A DNA stretch of 15,326 nucleotides, from assembly GCA_964354485.1 (NCBI GenBank), contig CAYGZY010000118.1:1-15326 (forward strand), written 5' to 3'. Shown here piece by piece: positions 1 to 6,741 of the stretch (position 1 is its first letter; each line of letters opens with the position of its first letter). Position numbers and translations under genes: made by a program. Origin of the DNA: CAYGXH01 sp964354485. Lineage in GTDB: Bacteria; Bacteroidota; Ignavibacteria; UBA10030; SZUA-254. The notes below the pieces were generated by a model. It ran no database searches and was not told the DNA's origin. It saw only the letters and a list, made by a program, of their open reading frames with translations.

Positions 1-1
1 C

Positions 2-1195
2 CTGTCTTCAAGTGCTGCCGGTCAGACACGCGATAACAGGCTGAGGCAAAAGGGATACATTAATCCTCAGGAGATTGTATCTCTTGATTCAACGACACGC
101 ATAGATCAGGCGCTTCTCGTCATTAATGAATTGAGTAAACAGTTTGCGGGTAAAATTATCATAGATCTGGAGAAGCGGAGAAATCCAATCGGCGTCTACG
201 TTGTAAACCAGCACTGGCGTGATGCACTCGAAATGATCCTGAACAACAATGGGCTGACATACACGGAAGAGGCGGATTTCATACGTATCTACCAGACAGG
301 CGCCGTCCCGACTATTGGTGAAGGAGCCGGTATGGGAGAAATGAAAGAACCGCCCCCCACGCTCGATGCGAGAGATATTAAAATTTCTGCAGTTTTCTTC
401 AACACAAACTTAACGAAACTGCAGGAGTACGGTATCATGTGGAACTTCTTCCGGTCAAAAACGAAAGAACCGGCGACAGATATCTATGTTGCAACAGGAA
501 CGGGCGGCACCGATACTCTCGGCAACATACCGCCTCGTCCACGCGGCTCGTTCGACAAAGCGCTGGCGATCCTGCAGTCACCGCCTTCGTTTACATTCGC
601 AAACATCGACGCTCTGGTGAAGTTCTTCGGATCGAATGAACTGGGTGATGTGCTGACGAGTCCGGATCTTGTTGTAAGAAATGGTAAAAAGGGGAAAATA
701 CAGGTCGGTCAGGATATATTCGTGACGACGAGGGATATTGCCGGCAATACCATCAACCAGCAAATCTCAACCGGCACGATCATCGAAGTCACGCCGATGG
801 TTTACACGCAATCGGATACGGATTTTATTTATCTCGATCTGACGATCGAACAGAGCGACGCCTCTCCCGGACCGGTGATTAACAGATCTACGGTTAAAAC
901 GCACGCCCTGCTCTACGACGGGGAAGAAACGGTCATTGGCGGATTAATTAGCACGCTTGACCGCCAAACCCGGGAAGGCGTACCGTTCTTAAAAGACTTG
1001 CCATGGTGGTTCTTCGGATTGAGATACATCTTTGGATCGGATTCAAAAATTAAAACGAAAACGGAACTCATAATTCTCCTTAAAGCAGAACTGACGGATC
1101 CGATTCGCGACCGCATGGTCGTGCGCCAGTCAAGACAGGACCTCATCGACGGTAAACGAAAAGAATACCAGAAAGAATTCGATCCTAAAAAATAA
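2..1195 (+). CDS. Secretin (type IV pilus / type II secretion family), 5' partial
   Basis: An outer-membrane secretin forms the gated ring through which pili or secreted proteins cross the outer membrane. The reading frame is open from base 2, so the gene starts before the window; the visible part is 397 residues. The first visible residues (LSSSAAGQ) look like the end of a signal peptide, so perhaps only some 20 codons are missing. Residues ~25-97 match the STN (N0) domain. Residues ~124-364 match the secretin beta domain: it opens with the IKISAVFFNTNL and LQEYGIMW pattern, continues with LTSPDLVVRNG and VGQDIFVTT, and ends with the hallmark GGLI, then GVPFLKDLPWWFFG and TELIILLKAEL. No KH-like N1 domain is visible between STN and the beta domain, so this is a compact secretin. 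A TTG at 131 is an internal codon, not the start, because coding similarity continues upstream. It is followed after 56 bases by a large lipoprotein gene. The family is clear; whether it is PilQ or GspD is not. Confidence 0.88.
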   Translation: MSSSAAGQTRDNRLRQKGYINPQEIVSLDSTTRIDQALLVINELSKQFAGKIIIDLEKRRNPIGVYVVNQHWRDALEMILNNNGLTYTEEADFIRIYQTGAVPTIGEGAGMGEMKEPPPTLDARDIKISAVFFNTNLTKLQEYGIMWNFFRSKTKEPATDIYVATGTGGTDTLGNIPPRPRGSFDKALAILQSPPSFTFANIDALVKFFGSNELGDVLTSPDLVVRNGKKGKIQVGQDIFVTTRDIAGNTINQQISTGTIIEVTPMVYTQSDTDFIYLDLTIEQSDASPGPVINRSTVKTHALLYDGEETVIGGLISTLDRQTREGVPFLKDLPWWFFGLRYIFGSDSKIKTKTELIILLKAELTDPIRDRMVVRQSRQDLIDGKRKEYQKEFDPKK

Positions 1196-1251
1196 ATACG
1201 TATCTCTCACTAGTGAATGACGATAACATTATATCGTAAGGAAGTCAGTCT

Positions 1252-3249
1252 ATGAAAAATAATTTCATTCTCTTCTTTATCATGATCAGTTTTGCCGTGG
1301 GCATCTGGAGCTGTAAGGACGTTCCACCGACAGGTACCGGCGGCGTGGTATTTGTCTCCGGAACAGTGAGGGATGCCGTAAGCGATGATCCTATCGCTAA
1401 TACCTCTGTCGTCCTCACGACTTCCAATTCCGTCGATTCGCTTTATACCCTGAACGACGGCCACTTCCAGTTTGAGGTGGACCAGGGAACATTGAGTGAT
1501 CTGAACGCAACACTCTTCGTGAGAAAATCCGGTTTTGTACTGAGGACGTTGATTCTCGATCTTGCGAACGATACGGTGCTGACGGTGCTCATGTCTACCG
1601 ATCAATCGACCTCAGCTATTGTTGTCGGAACCGTACGGGATAGCGTAACACTCTATCCCCTCAGAAATACGACGATCCTCCTTTCCCTGCCGGGAGTCGT
1701 AGATTCGACCATTACACCCAACGACGGGACATTCCGCATCACGTCGGATCTCATCGACCGGGATTCGTTACCTGTGCTGGTCACACTGTATAAAACCGGA
1801 TACAGTACGAAACTCATCAATGTTACCATCCACAGGGGTCAGACGACAAATCTCGGTGATATTCTCCTCGGGATCAATGTCAGTTCAACAATCGCCCATA
1901 TCAATGGCAGAGTGTTCGATTCGCAAAGCCGGCTGCCAATTAACAACGTCACCGTAACTGCGATTACGAACATCTACACCGATAGTGTGTTCACTACCTT
2001 TAATGGAGAATATACATTCACCATCAACCTTCAGGGTCTGCCATCAATCCCCGGATTGTTAAAAGTAGAGAAAATCGGCTATAGATCTCAATCTCAAACA
2101 TTCAGCGTCGATGCCGGGAAAACATTTTCGCAGGATTTCCATCTCGTCCGGGATACGACAACCGGTATCAGGGATTCATCCGGGACAGGGTTGGCACACT
2201 CGATCGCTTTCGTGGGCATGACTGCAAGAGAAATCTCGGTTTACGGTGTCGGTGGAATGGAAGCAACGATCCTGACATGGGAAGTTCGGGATTCTCTCGG
2301 ATTTCCTATTGACATCGATCACCGCGATACCGTAGAGTTTGAGCTCATCGGAGGTCCCGTATCAGGCGGAGCGTATGTTTCGCCGAATCGTGCTGTGACG
2401 AATGTTTCCGGCAGGGTTGCAACTACGGTCAACAGCGGCACCGTTTCGGGAGTCGTACAATTTGTGGCAAGACTGCACAGGGAGGTTGATGGAGTGATCA
2501 TCCTCTCGTCGCCTGTAATCATAACGGTTAATGCAGGTTTACCCGATCAGGAACACTTCACAATCGCTCCATCAAAGATAAACTTCCCGGCGTACGACTG
2601 GCTGGGCCGGATCGATCCGATAACGGTTCAGATCGGAGATAAATACAGCAATCCGGTCAAGCTCAGTACTGCGGTGTACTTTAATACGACCGGCGGTATT
2701 ATCAATGCTTCAGGATTTACCGATCGAAACGGGCATGCTGTCGTTGATCTACATAGCGGTAATCCCCAACCCAGTGATCCGGTCTTCGGGCCCGGCTTCG
2801 CGTGGGTTTATGCAACTACGGTCGGAGAAGTGGGAGTTACCGTGAAGGATTCGGTCCTTGTACTCTTCTCAGCGGCAGCTCGCATTAGTAATGTAAGTGC
2901 CGACAGCTTCCACGTACCGAGCGGCGGTTCTTCGGAAATAATTTATTTCACGGTTTCCGATCGGTTTGGAAATCCCCTCGCGGAAGGAACGCGTATAACA
3001 GCCACCCTGCAGTATACGCCGCCTTCGAATAATACAAGAATTAATCTTGTAACGAACGGCGACGTGGACGTGACTCTCGGCGACACACAGGCGCGAGGTC
3101 GCGGTACGACGGATTTCTGGTTCCAGGTGGTCGACCAGACGGAAGGAGGATTTAATTCGAGAATTCCGGCAACGGTCGTAATCAGGGTAACGAGTCCAAA
3201 CGGCAATCCGCCTGTCGTTACCGTACCAGGGACCATCGGTGATCTCTGA
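1252..3249 (+). CDS. Large lipoprotein with carboxypeptidase-regulatory-like and Ig-like repeats
   Basis: A predicted exported lipoprotein of 665 residues: a hydrophobic N-terminus (residues 4-19) ends in IWSC, a usable lipobox with Cys21 as the lipidated residue. Three carboxypeptidase-regulatory-like beta-sandwich repeats follow at ~32-112, ~122-208 and ~215-298. They share a pattern of G-x-V-x-D near the start, a Leu/Ile-Pro-x-x-N-x-x-V strand, and a ND-G-x-F or NGEY turn. After a linker, residues ~318-428, ~435-540 and ~543-650 resemble bacterial Ig-like (Big-1/invasin-type) domains, with phrases such as DSLGFPI, DKYSNPV and DRFGNPL at the strand starts and V-S-G-R-V or RNGHAVVDL later. 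No catalytic motif is seen; the role is probably structural or adhesive at the cell surface. The start is supported by TAAGGAAG at 1237-1244, 7 bases before the ATG. The gene follows the secretin gene in the same direction and ends just before a strong terminator, so the two may be co-transcribed. The exact function is unknown. Confidence 0.85.
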   Translation: MKNNFILFFIMISFAVGIWSCKDVPPTGTGGVVFVSGTVRDAVSDDPIANTSVVLTTSNSVDSLYTLNDGHFQFEVDQGTLSDLNATLFVRKSGFVLRTLILDLANDTVLTVLMSTDQSTSAIVVGTVRDSVTLYPLRNTTILLSLPGVVDSTITPNDGTFRITSDLIDRDSLPVLVTLYKTGYSTKLINVTIHRGQTTNLGDILLGINVSSTIAHINGRVFDSQSRLPINNVTVTAITNIYTDSVFTTFNGEYTFTINLQGLPSIPGLLKVEKIGYRSQSQTFSVDAGKTFSQDFHLVRDTTTGIRDSSGTGLAHSIAFVGMTAREISVYGVGGMEATILTWEVRDSLGFPIDIDHRDTVEFELIGGPVSGGAYVSPNRAVTNVSGRVATTVNSGTVSGVVQFVARLHREVDGVIILSSPVIITVNAGLPDQEHFTIAPSKINFPAYDWLGRIDPITVQIGDKYSNPVKLSTAVYFNTTGGIINASGFTDRNGHAVVDLHSGNPQPSDPVFGPGFAWVYATTVGEVGVTVKDSVLVLFSAAARISNVSADSFHVPSGGSSEIIYFTVSDRFGNPLAEGTRITATLQYTPPSNNTRINLVTNGDVDVTLGDTQARGRGTTDFWFQVVDQTEGGFNSRIPATVVIRVTSPNGNPPVVTVPGTIGDL

Positions 3250-3270
3250 TCATAGGTGAAAATAGAAAAG

Positions 3271-3311
3271 ATAAAAGCGCCATCCCGGTCTGTCCGGGAT
3301 GGCGCTTTTAT
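3271..3311. terminator. Strong bidirectional intrinsic terminator
   Basis: A perfect 18-bp inverted repeat (3271-3288 with 3294-3311) surrounds a 5-base loop, TCTGT. The GC-rich centre GCGCCATCCCGG is flanked by an A-run on the left and a T-run on the right, so it can stop transcription in both directions. It lies 21 bases after the lipoprotein stop codon and between genes that converge on it (the lipoprotein on plus, the epimerase on minus). Confidence 0.93.
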
Positions 3312-3313
3312 TT

Positions 3314-3339
3314 GAATAGCCGCCGACTTAAGTCGGTGG
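3314..3339. repeat. REP-like palindromic repeat, copy 1
   Basis: The element is GAATAG followed by the near-perfect palindrome CCGCCGACTTAAGTCGGTGG (3320-3339), which folds with one G-T pair. A second copy in the same orientation lies at 4413-4438. The two differ at three positions that keep the hairpin paired (C3323:G3336 becomes T4422:A4435, and G3322:T3337 becomes G4421:C4436). Short dispersed palindromes of this kind are often mobilised by REP-associated (RAYT/IS200-like) transposases. No transposase is present in the window. Confidence 0.7.
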
Positions 3340-3349
3340 TAAACAGGTC

Positions 3350-3399
3350 AGAATTCCGATTTCTATCCTCCTTCAGACGACGTCAGAAATCGGAATTCT
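3350..3399. repeat. 15-bp perfect inverted repeat with 20-base loop
   Basis: AGAATTCCGATTTCT at 3350-3364 is the exact reverse complement of 3385-3399, with 20 bases between. It lies 18 bases beyond the stop codon of the minus-strand epimerase gene and would be in its 3' untranslated region. No T-run follows on the minus side, so it is not a classic terminator on its own. It could stabilise the 3' end of the message or be a decayed repeat unit. Confidence 0.6.
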
Positions 3400-3417
3400 T
3401 GATAAGCCGTGATCAAT

Positions 3418-4398
3418 TCAGACCATTCTGTGCTGCCTGTACCATTCGTATGCTTCGGTGATAGCCTGCTCGACGGGAGAGGGATGGTAACCAAGCTCCC
3501 GCACCGCTTTCTCGCATGAATACCAGTTGTAGTGAATAATATTTGCAGCAAGTTCGGAAGTGAGAGGAGGTTCTCTTTTAATTATCCGGCCGAGGATATC
3601 AAAAATATTTCCAGTGTATGTCACAAGCTGAGAAGGAATTTTGATGAACGGCGATCTGCCATGCACCCGTTCTGCGATGAGCCGGAGGAGGTCGCGGTGT
3701 GTGTAATTGCTCCCGCTCAGGATGTACCGCTCACCCGGCTTACCACGATCTGCGGCACGGATGTGTCCGTCGATTACGTCGCGGACGCCGACGATGTTTA
3801 CTCCTCCTGACGTGAAAGCAGGAATTCGTCCGCGCTTCACATCTATGATAAGCCGCCCGCCGTGCATGTTCCGATCCCCGGGACCAATGACGATACTCGG
3901 ATTGACAATGATGGCACGCAGTCCCCGCTCGACTCCCTGCAGAATCTCGAGTTCTGCCAGATGTTTCGTGTAACGATAGACGATGGAATTTCCCCAGTTG
4001 TAAGCAGTTTCTTCGTCGGAAATCCCGCCGTCGGTCCTGTAGCCGATGGCTGCCACGGAGCTTGTATGAACGAGAGTCCCTATGCCTGAGTTCAGACAGG
4101 CTTCCACAATGTTACGGCATCCTTCGACGTTGACACGGAACTGTTCTTCCTTCCGGCCTTTCCAGAAAGAAACGACAGCCGCAGTATGAAAAACGGTATC
4201 ACACCCTATCATCGCACGCCGGAGAGATGCGCTGTCAAGCAAATCGCCATGGACATGCTCAACATCAAGCCCATTGAGCATGCCGGTGTCCGACGTCATC
4301 CTGTGAAGTGCGCGGACCGAAAATCCGCGTCGGATAAGTTCAGCGACCAGATTCGATCCGATGAAGCCGGTCGATCCCGTAACAAGAACGGTTTTCAT
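3418..4398 (-). CDS. NAD(P)-dependent epimerase/dehydratase, dihydroflavonol-4-reductase-like
   Basis: An extended short-chain dehydrogenase/reductase of 326 residues, a normal length for the family. The N-terminus has the nucleotide-binding glycine motif TGSTGFIG (residues 7-14) after a short beta strand. DLL at 52-54 and HTAAVVSF at 71-78 fit the adenine-ribose contact region. The catalytic set is visible as Ser113/114 in HTSSVAAIG and Tyr141-x-x-x-Lys145 in YRYTKHLAE. NPSIVIGPGD (166-175) is the usual substrate-domain border. Such enzymes reduce or epimerise sugar nucleotides, steroids or flavonoid-like ketones; the closest pattern here is the DFR/3-beta-HSD-like subgroup, but the substrate cannot be told. 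The gene is last in a minus-strand row, 47 bases after the alpha/beta hydrolase. No Shine-Dalgarno sequence is seen before the ATG. REP-like palindromes lie on both sides of it. Confidence 0.9.
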   Translation of the reverse strand: MKTVLVTGSTGFIGSNLVAELIRRGFSVRALHRMTSDTGMLNGLDVEHVHGDLLDSASLRRAMIGCDTVFHTAAVVSFWKGRKEEQFRVNVEGCRNIVEACLNSGIGTLVHTSSVAAIGYRTDGGISDEETAYNWGNSIVYRYTKHLAELEILQGVERGLRAIIVNPSIVIGPGDRNMHGGRLIIDVKRGRIPAFTSGGVNIVGVRDVIDGHIRAADRGKPGERYILSGSNYTHRDLLRLIAERVHGRSPFIKIPSQLVTYTGNIFDILGRIIKREPPLTSELAANIIHYNWYSCEKAVRELGYHPSPVEQAITEAYEWYRQHRMV

Positions 4399-4412
4399 GT
4401 TTGTGTGTTGCT

Positions 4413-4438
4413 GAATAGCCGTCGACTTAAGTCGACGG
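4413..4438. repeat. REP-like palindromic repeat, copy 2
   Basis: GAATAG is followed by the perfect 20-base palindrome CCGTCGACTTAAGTCGACGG (4419-4438). It is the second copy of the element at 3314-3339, in the same orientation. It lies in the 47-base gap between the hydrolase stop and the epimerase start, so a transcript covering both minus-strand genes would carry this hairpin just ahead of the epimerase start codon. It could affect mRNA stability or coupling there. Confidence 0.75.
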
Positions 4439-4445
4439 ATAGCTT

Positions 4446-5243
4446 TTAATCGTGTTTTTTCAGAAAATTGATAAGGTGTCTGTTAAATTCTTCCGGATTT
4501 TCGAGGTTGCTTATGTGTGCGGCATGCGGAATTATCTGTAGTTCGGCGTTCGGGATTTTTTCTTTCATCGAAATTGAAAGCGATGGAGGAGTAACCTCGT
4601 CAAATTGTCCTGCCATGATGAGCGCTGGGACGTTGATTCTGGAGAGTGACGGCGTTGAATCGGTACGCGCAGCAAGAGCGATGAGTGTCCCCGCGATAGT
4701 GCTCGTCGATGTCTGCTCGATGAGTTTGCGTATGAGCTTTACCGCATCCTGATTTTGCTGGAAGGATTTTTCCGCGAAGACGGTTTGGAGAAATGCGTCG
4801 GCGAATTTTTTTATACCGTATATTTTAACGTTCTTTGCCTGATTTGCGCGCTTTATCTTTTGCTCGTTGGTATCAGCCTCACTCCTTGTATTACAGAGGA
4901 CCAGACCTCGGATCCGGTCAGGTTCCCGCTCTGCCGTACGCAGAGCGATATATCCACCCATAGAGAGACCCACGAGAACGCACTGTGATATTCTCAGGTG
5001 ATCAAGGAGTCCGATGAGGTCGTCAACGAAGTACTCGATGGCGTACTGCGCACTTCCGACATCGCTCTGGCCGTGTCCGCGCACATCATAAGTTACTACA
5101 TAATATTCGGACTTCAGGACATCGACCTGCAATTTCCACATTTCCTGGCTGAATGGAAATCCATGTATGAAAATAACCGGAATTCCGGTTATTAGTCCCT
5201 CAACATTATAATTAATACCGAATCCTTTAATTTTTACGTACAT
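4446..5243 (-). CDS. Alpha/beta hydrolase (3-oxoadipate enol-lactonase-like)
   Basis: A cytoplasmic serine hydrolase of 265 residues. The oxyanion-hole motif is HGFP (27-30). DVRGHGQSD (53-61) is the typical strand-4 turn. The nucleophile elbow is GLSMGG with Ser94; the likely acid is Asp215 in AGQFDEVTP, and the likely base is His243 in HAAHISNLENP. The length and the DVRGHGQS and HISNLE motifs resemble 3-oxoadipate enol-lactonase and related esterases or peroxidases, but no pathway partners are nearby, so the substrate is open. A GTG at 5276 would add 11 residues; the ATG at 5243 is preferred because GGAG lies 10 bases ahead of it and the protein then begins at the first beta strand. It sits 172 bases after the TerC-family gene and 47 before the epimerase gene, all on the minus strand. 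Confidence 0.9.
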   Translation of the reverse strand: MYVKIKGFGINYNVEGLITGIPVIFIHGFPFSQEMWKLQVDVLKSEYYVVTYDVRGHGQSDVGSAQYAIEYFVDDLIGLLDHLRISQCVLVGLSMGGYIALRTAEREPDRIRGLVLCNTRSEADTNEQKIKRANQAKNVKIYGIKKFADAFLQTVFAEKSFQQNQDAVKLIRKLIEQTSTSTIAGTLIALAARTDSTPSLSRINVPALIMAGQFDEVTPPSLSISMKEKIPNAELQIIPHAAHISNLENPEEFNRHLINFLKKHD

Positions 5244-5415
5244 AACTATGTCACTCCGGTGAAGTTTTTTTGACACTGCTCAAATTCATATTGTTGGATA
5301 AGCTCCGGTATCCGGAAGATAGATCTGCAATGGTTCTCTCTCATGCGGTTTGACCGGGACATACGCTTGAAATCTCCGCGGCTTTCGGGTGCACATCGGA
5401 CCGGTAATGAACACT

Positions 5416-6339
5416 TCATCGCTGGTGTTTCTTGACGGGTTGATGAAGAATGGAGATGATAACTGAGGCGGATATTATGGAGAAAATAGTTACGAGCGAA
5501 AGAACTATCGGAATATGAACGAAAGGTTCGATAAGCATTTTCATACCGATGAAACCGAGAACTACGGAGAGACCGTACCTCAGGTATTTGAACTGCTTCA
5601 TGAAGCCCGCAACGACGAAGTAGAGAGCGCGGAGTCCAAGGATGGCGCAGATGTTGGATGTATAGATGATGAATGTATCCTGCGTAATCGCGAATATGGC
5701 AGGGATAGAATCGGTTGCAAATGCAATATCGGTACTCTCAATCATGAGGAGAACAAGAAAAAGCGGGGTAGCGTGAATCTTGCCGTTTCTCTTAACGAAA
5801 AATCTACTCCCGACGTAATTATCAGTAACGGGTAAATATTTTCGCGCGAAACGTATGAGTGGATTGTGTTCGGGGTGCACCTCGGCCTCTCCTTGAACCA
5901 TAAGTTTGATTGCAGTGAATATGAGAAAAATGCCGAGTAGGTAGAGTATCCAGTGGAACTTTGCGACAAGCGCGGCGCCGGCAATAATAAAAGCGGCACG
6001 AAAGATGACTGCTCCCAGTATTCCCCAGAATAGGACCTTATGCTGTACCTCGCGCGGGACTGCGAAGTAAGTAAAAATGACGATGAAGACGAAGACATTG
6101 TCTACCGAAAGCGCCTCTTCGACAATATATCCGGCGAGGAATTCCAGGCCCTTCTGACTGCCGCGCGTGGAATAGATAAACAGACAAAACAGAAGCGCGA
6201 GAGTTACCCAGAACAATGTCCATGCAATGGCTTCCTTCAGGGACGGAAAATGCGCCTTGCGCTGGATTATACCAAGATCCAGCGCAAGCATGGCAATTAT
6301 AAAAATGTTAAAAAGTACAATAATCAGGTTATCGTTCAA
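5416..6339 (-). CDS. TerC/Alx-family integral membrane protein
   Basis: A polytopic inner-membrane protein of 307 residues with about nine hydrophobic segments, a full-length member of the TerC family (E. coli Alx is 321). Family signatures with buried acidic residues are present: EEALSVDN (74-81), FTYFAVP (89-95), ESTDIAFATDSIPAIFA (201-217), SNICAILGLRALYF (228-241) and YGLSVVLGFIGMKML (255-269). Members are linked to manganese export, tellurite resistance and metal loading of secreted enzymes; Alx and TerC-type proteins are known for Mn homeostasis. The start is TTG at 6339; a stop codon lies three codons upstream in frame, and this start aligns with the N-terminus of Alx. It is divergent from the M20 peptidase gene, with a 402-base gap. 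A weak promoter guess would give a leader of ~145 bases. The metal specificity here is inferred from the family only. Confidence 0.93.
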   Translation of the reverse strand: MNDNLIIVLFNIFIIAMLALDLGIIQRKAHFPSLKEAIAWTLFWVTLALLFCLFIYSTRGSQKGLEFLAGYIVEEALSVDNVFVFIVIFTYFAVPREVQHKVLFWGILGAVIFRAAFIIAGAALVAKFHWILYLLGIFLIFTAIKLMVQGEAEVHPEHNPLIRFARKYLPVTDNYVGSRFFVKRNGKIHATPLFLVLLMIESTDIAFATDSIPAIFAITQDTFIIYTSNICAILGLRALYFVVAGFMKQFKYLRYGLSVVLGFIGMKMLIEPFVHIPIVLSLVTIFSIISASVIISILHQPVKKHQR

Positions 6340-6490
6340 AGCACTTCAGCCGGTTAGATATTCATGGGGAAAAACTTGCGCAGAACACGAGGTATCGTAA
6401 TCGATGTATTCCTTTGCCGAATAACGATTCTAACCCCGATTCAGGCGTTGTTGCTCCTTAGTAATAGTGGCTTTCTAAAAAGTTATGATG

Positions 6491-6518
6491 TTTATAAAAA
6501 ATCAGTTCTAAATGCAAA
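6491..6518 (-). promoter_or_regulatory. Possible promoter for the TerC-family gene
   Basis: On the minus strand, TTTGCA (6518-6513) and TATAAA (6496-6491) are 16 bases apart, a modest sigma-70-like pair. Transcription would start near 6484 and give a leader of ~145 bases. The -35 match is poor and the area is AT-rich, so chance is a real alternative. Confidence 0.3.
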
Positions 6519-6676
6519 ATGTGCAGAGTAATATGAGCTTCCCTCTGCGTTAAAGTATTTATTTTAGACAGCTCAATTAATAGGTTAATGTAAAAAATAT
6601 TTTATAAAAATGCACATTTATTGACATGATGAAGCATATAACATAGACCGATGTTTTTCTTCCTCAAATTCTTCCC

Positions 6677-6705
6677 TTGCAACTCCGAGAAGTCTTTCTT
6701 ATATT
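6677..6705 (+). promoter_or_regulatory. Sigma-70-like promoter for the M20 peptidase gene
   Basis: TTGCAA (6677-6682) and TATATT (6700-6705) are separated by exactly 17 bases. The start codon at 6742 lies about 30 bases after the expected transcription start, a normal 5' leader. The pair sits at the gene-proximal end of an AT-rich divergent gap. Confidence 0.6.
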
Positions 6706-6741
6706 AATTCACATAAAACCGCAAATATTTTTGGAACCCGC

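Larger units (their letters stand above)
6340..6741. other. Divergent intergenic region, AT-rich
   Basis: This 402-base gap separates the minus-strand TerC-family gene from the plus-strand M20 peptidase gene. It is clearly richer in A and T than the genes, above all at 6480-6640. It holds a good plus promoter (6677-6705), a weak minus promoter candidate (6491-6518) and a 9-bp inverted repeat AAATGTGCA (6517-6525) with TGCACATTT (6611-6619), 85 bases apart. No RNA gene or convincing coding region was found; a 55-codon open frame at 6364-6531 has no supporting signal. Confidence 0.6.

Noticed and set aside
5277..5415. A terminator between the TerC-family gene and the hydrolase gene
   Set aside because: Only 5-bp stems (for example TCCGG-TAT-CCGGA near 5304) were seen, with no T-run on the minus strand.
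6340..6484. A yybP-ykoY (manganese) riboswitch in the leader of the TerC-family gene
   Set aside because: It was expected from the family, but the conserved GGGGAGUAG-type loop and its partner loop are not found on the minus strand; the closest stretch (AAGGAGCAAC) does not fit.
6364..6531. A 55-codon open frame on the plus strand in the divergent gap
   Set aside because: It has no Shine-Dalgarno sequence, no recognisable protein motif, and crosses AT-rich promoter sequence; a frame of this length is easily random.
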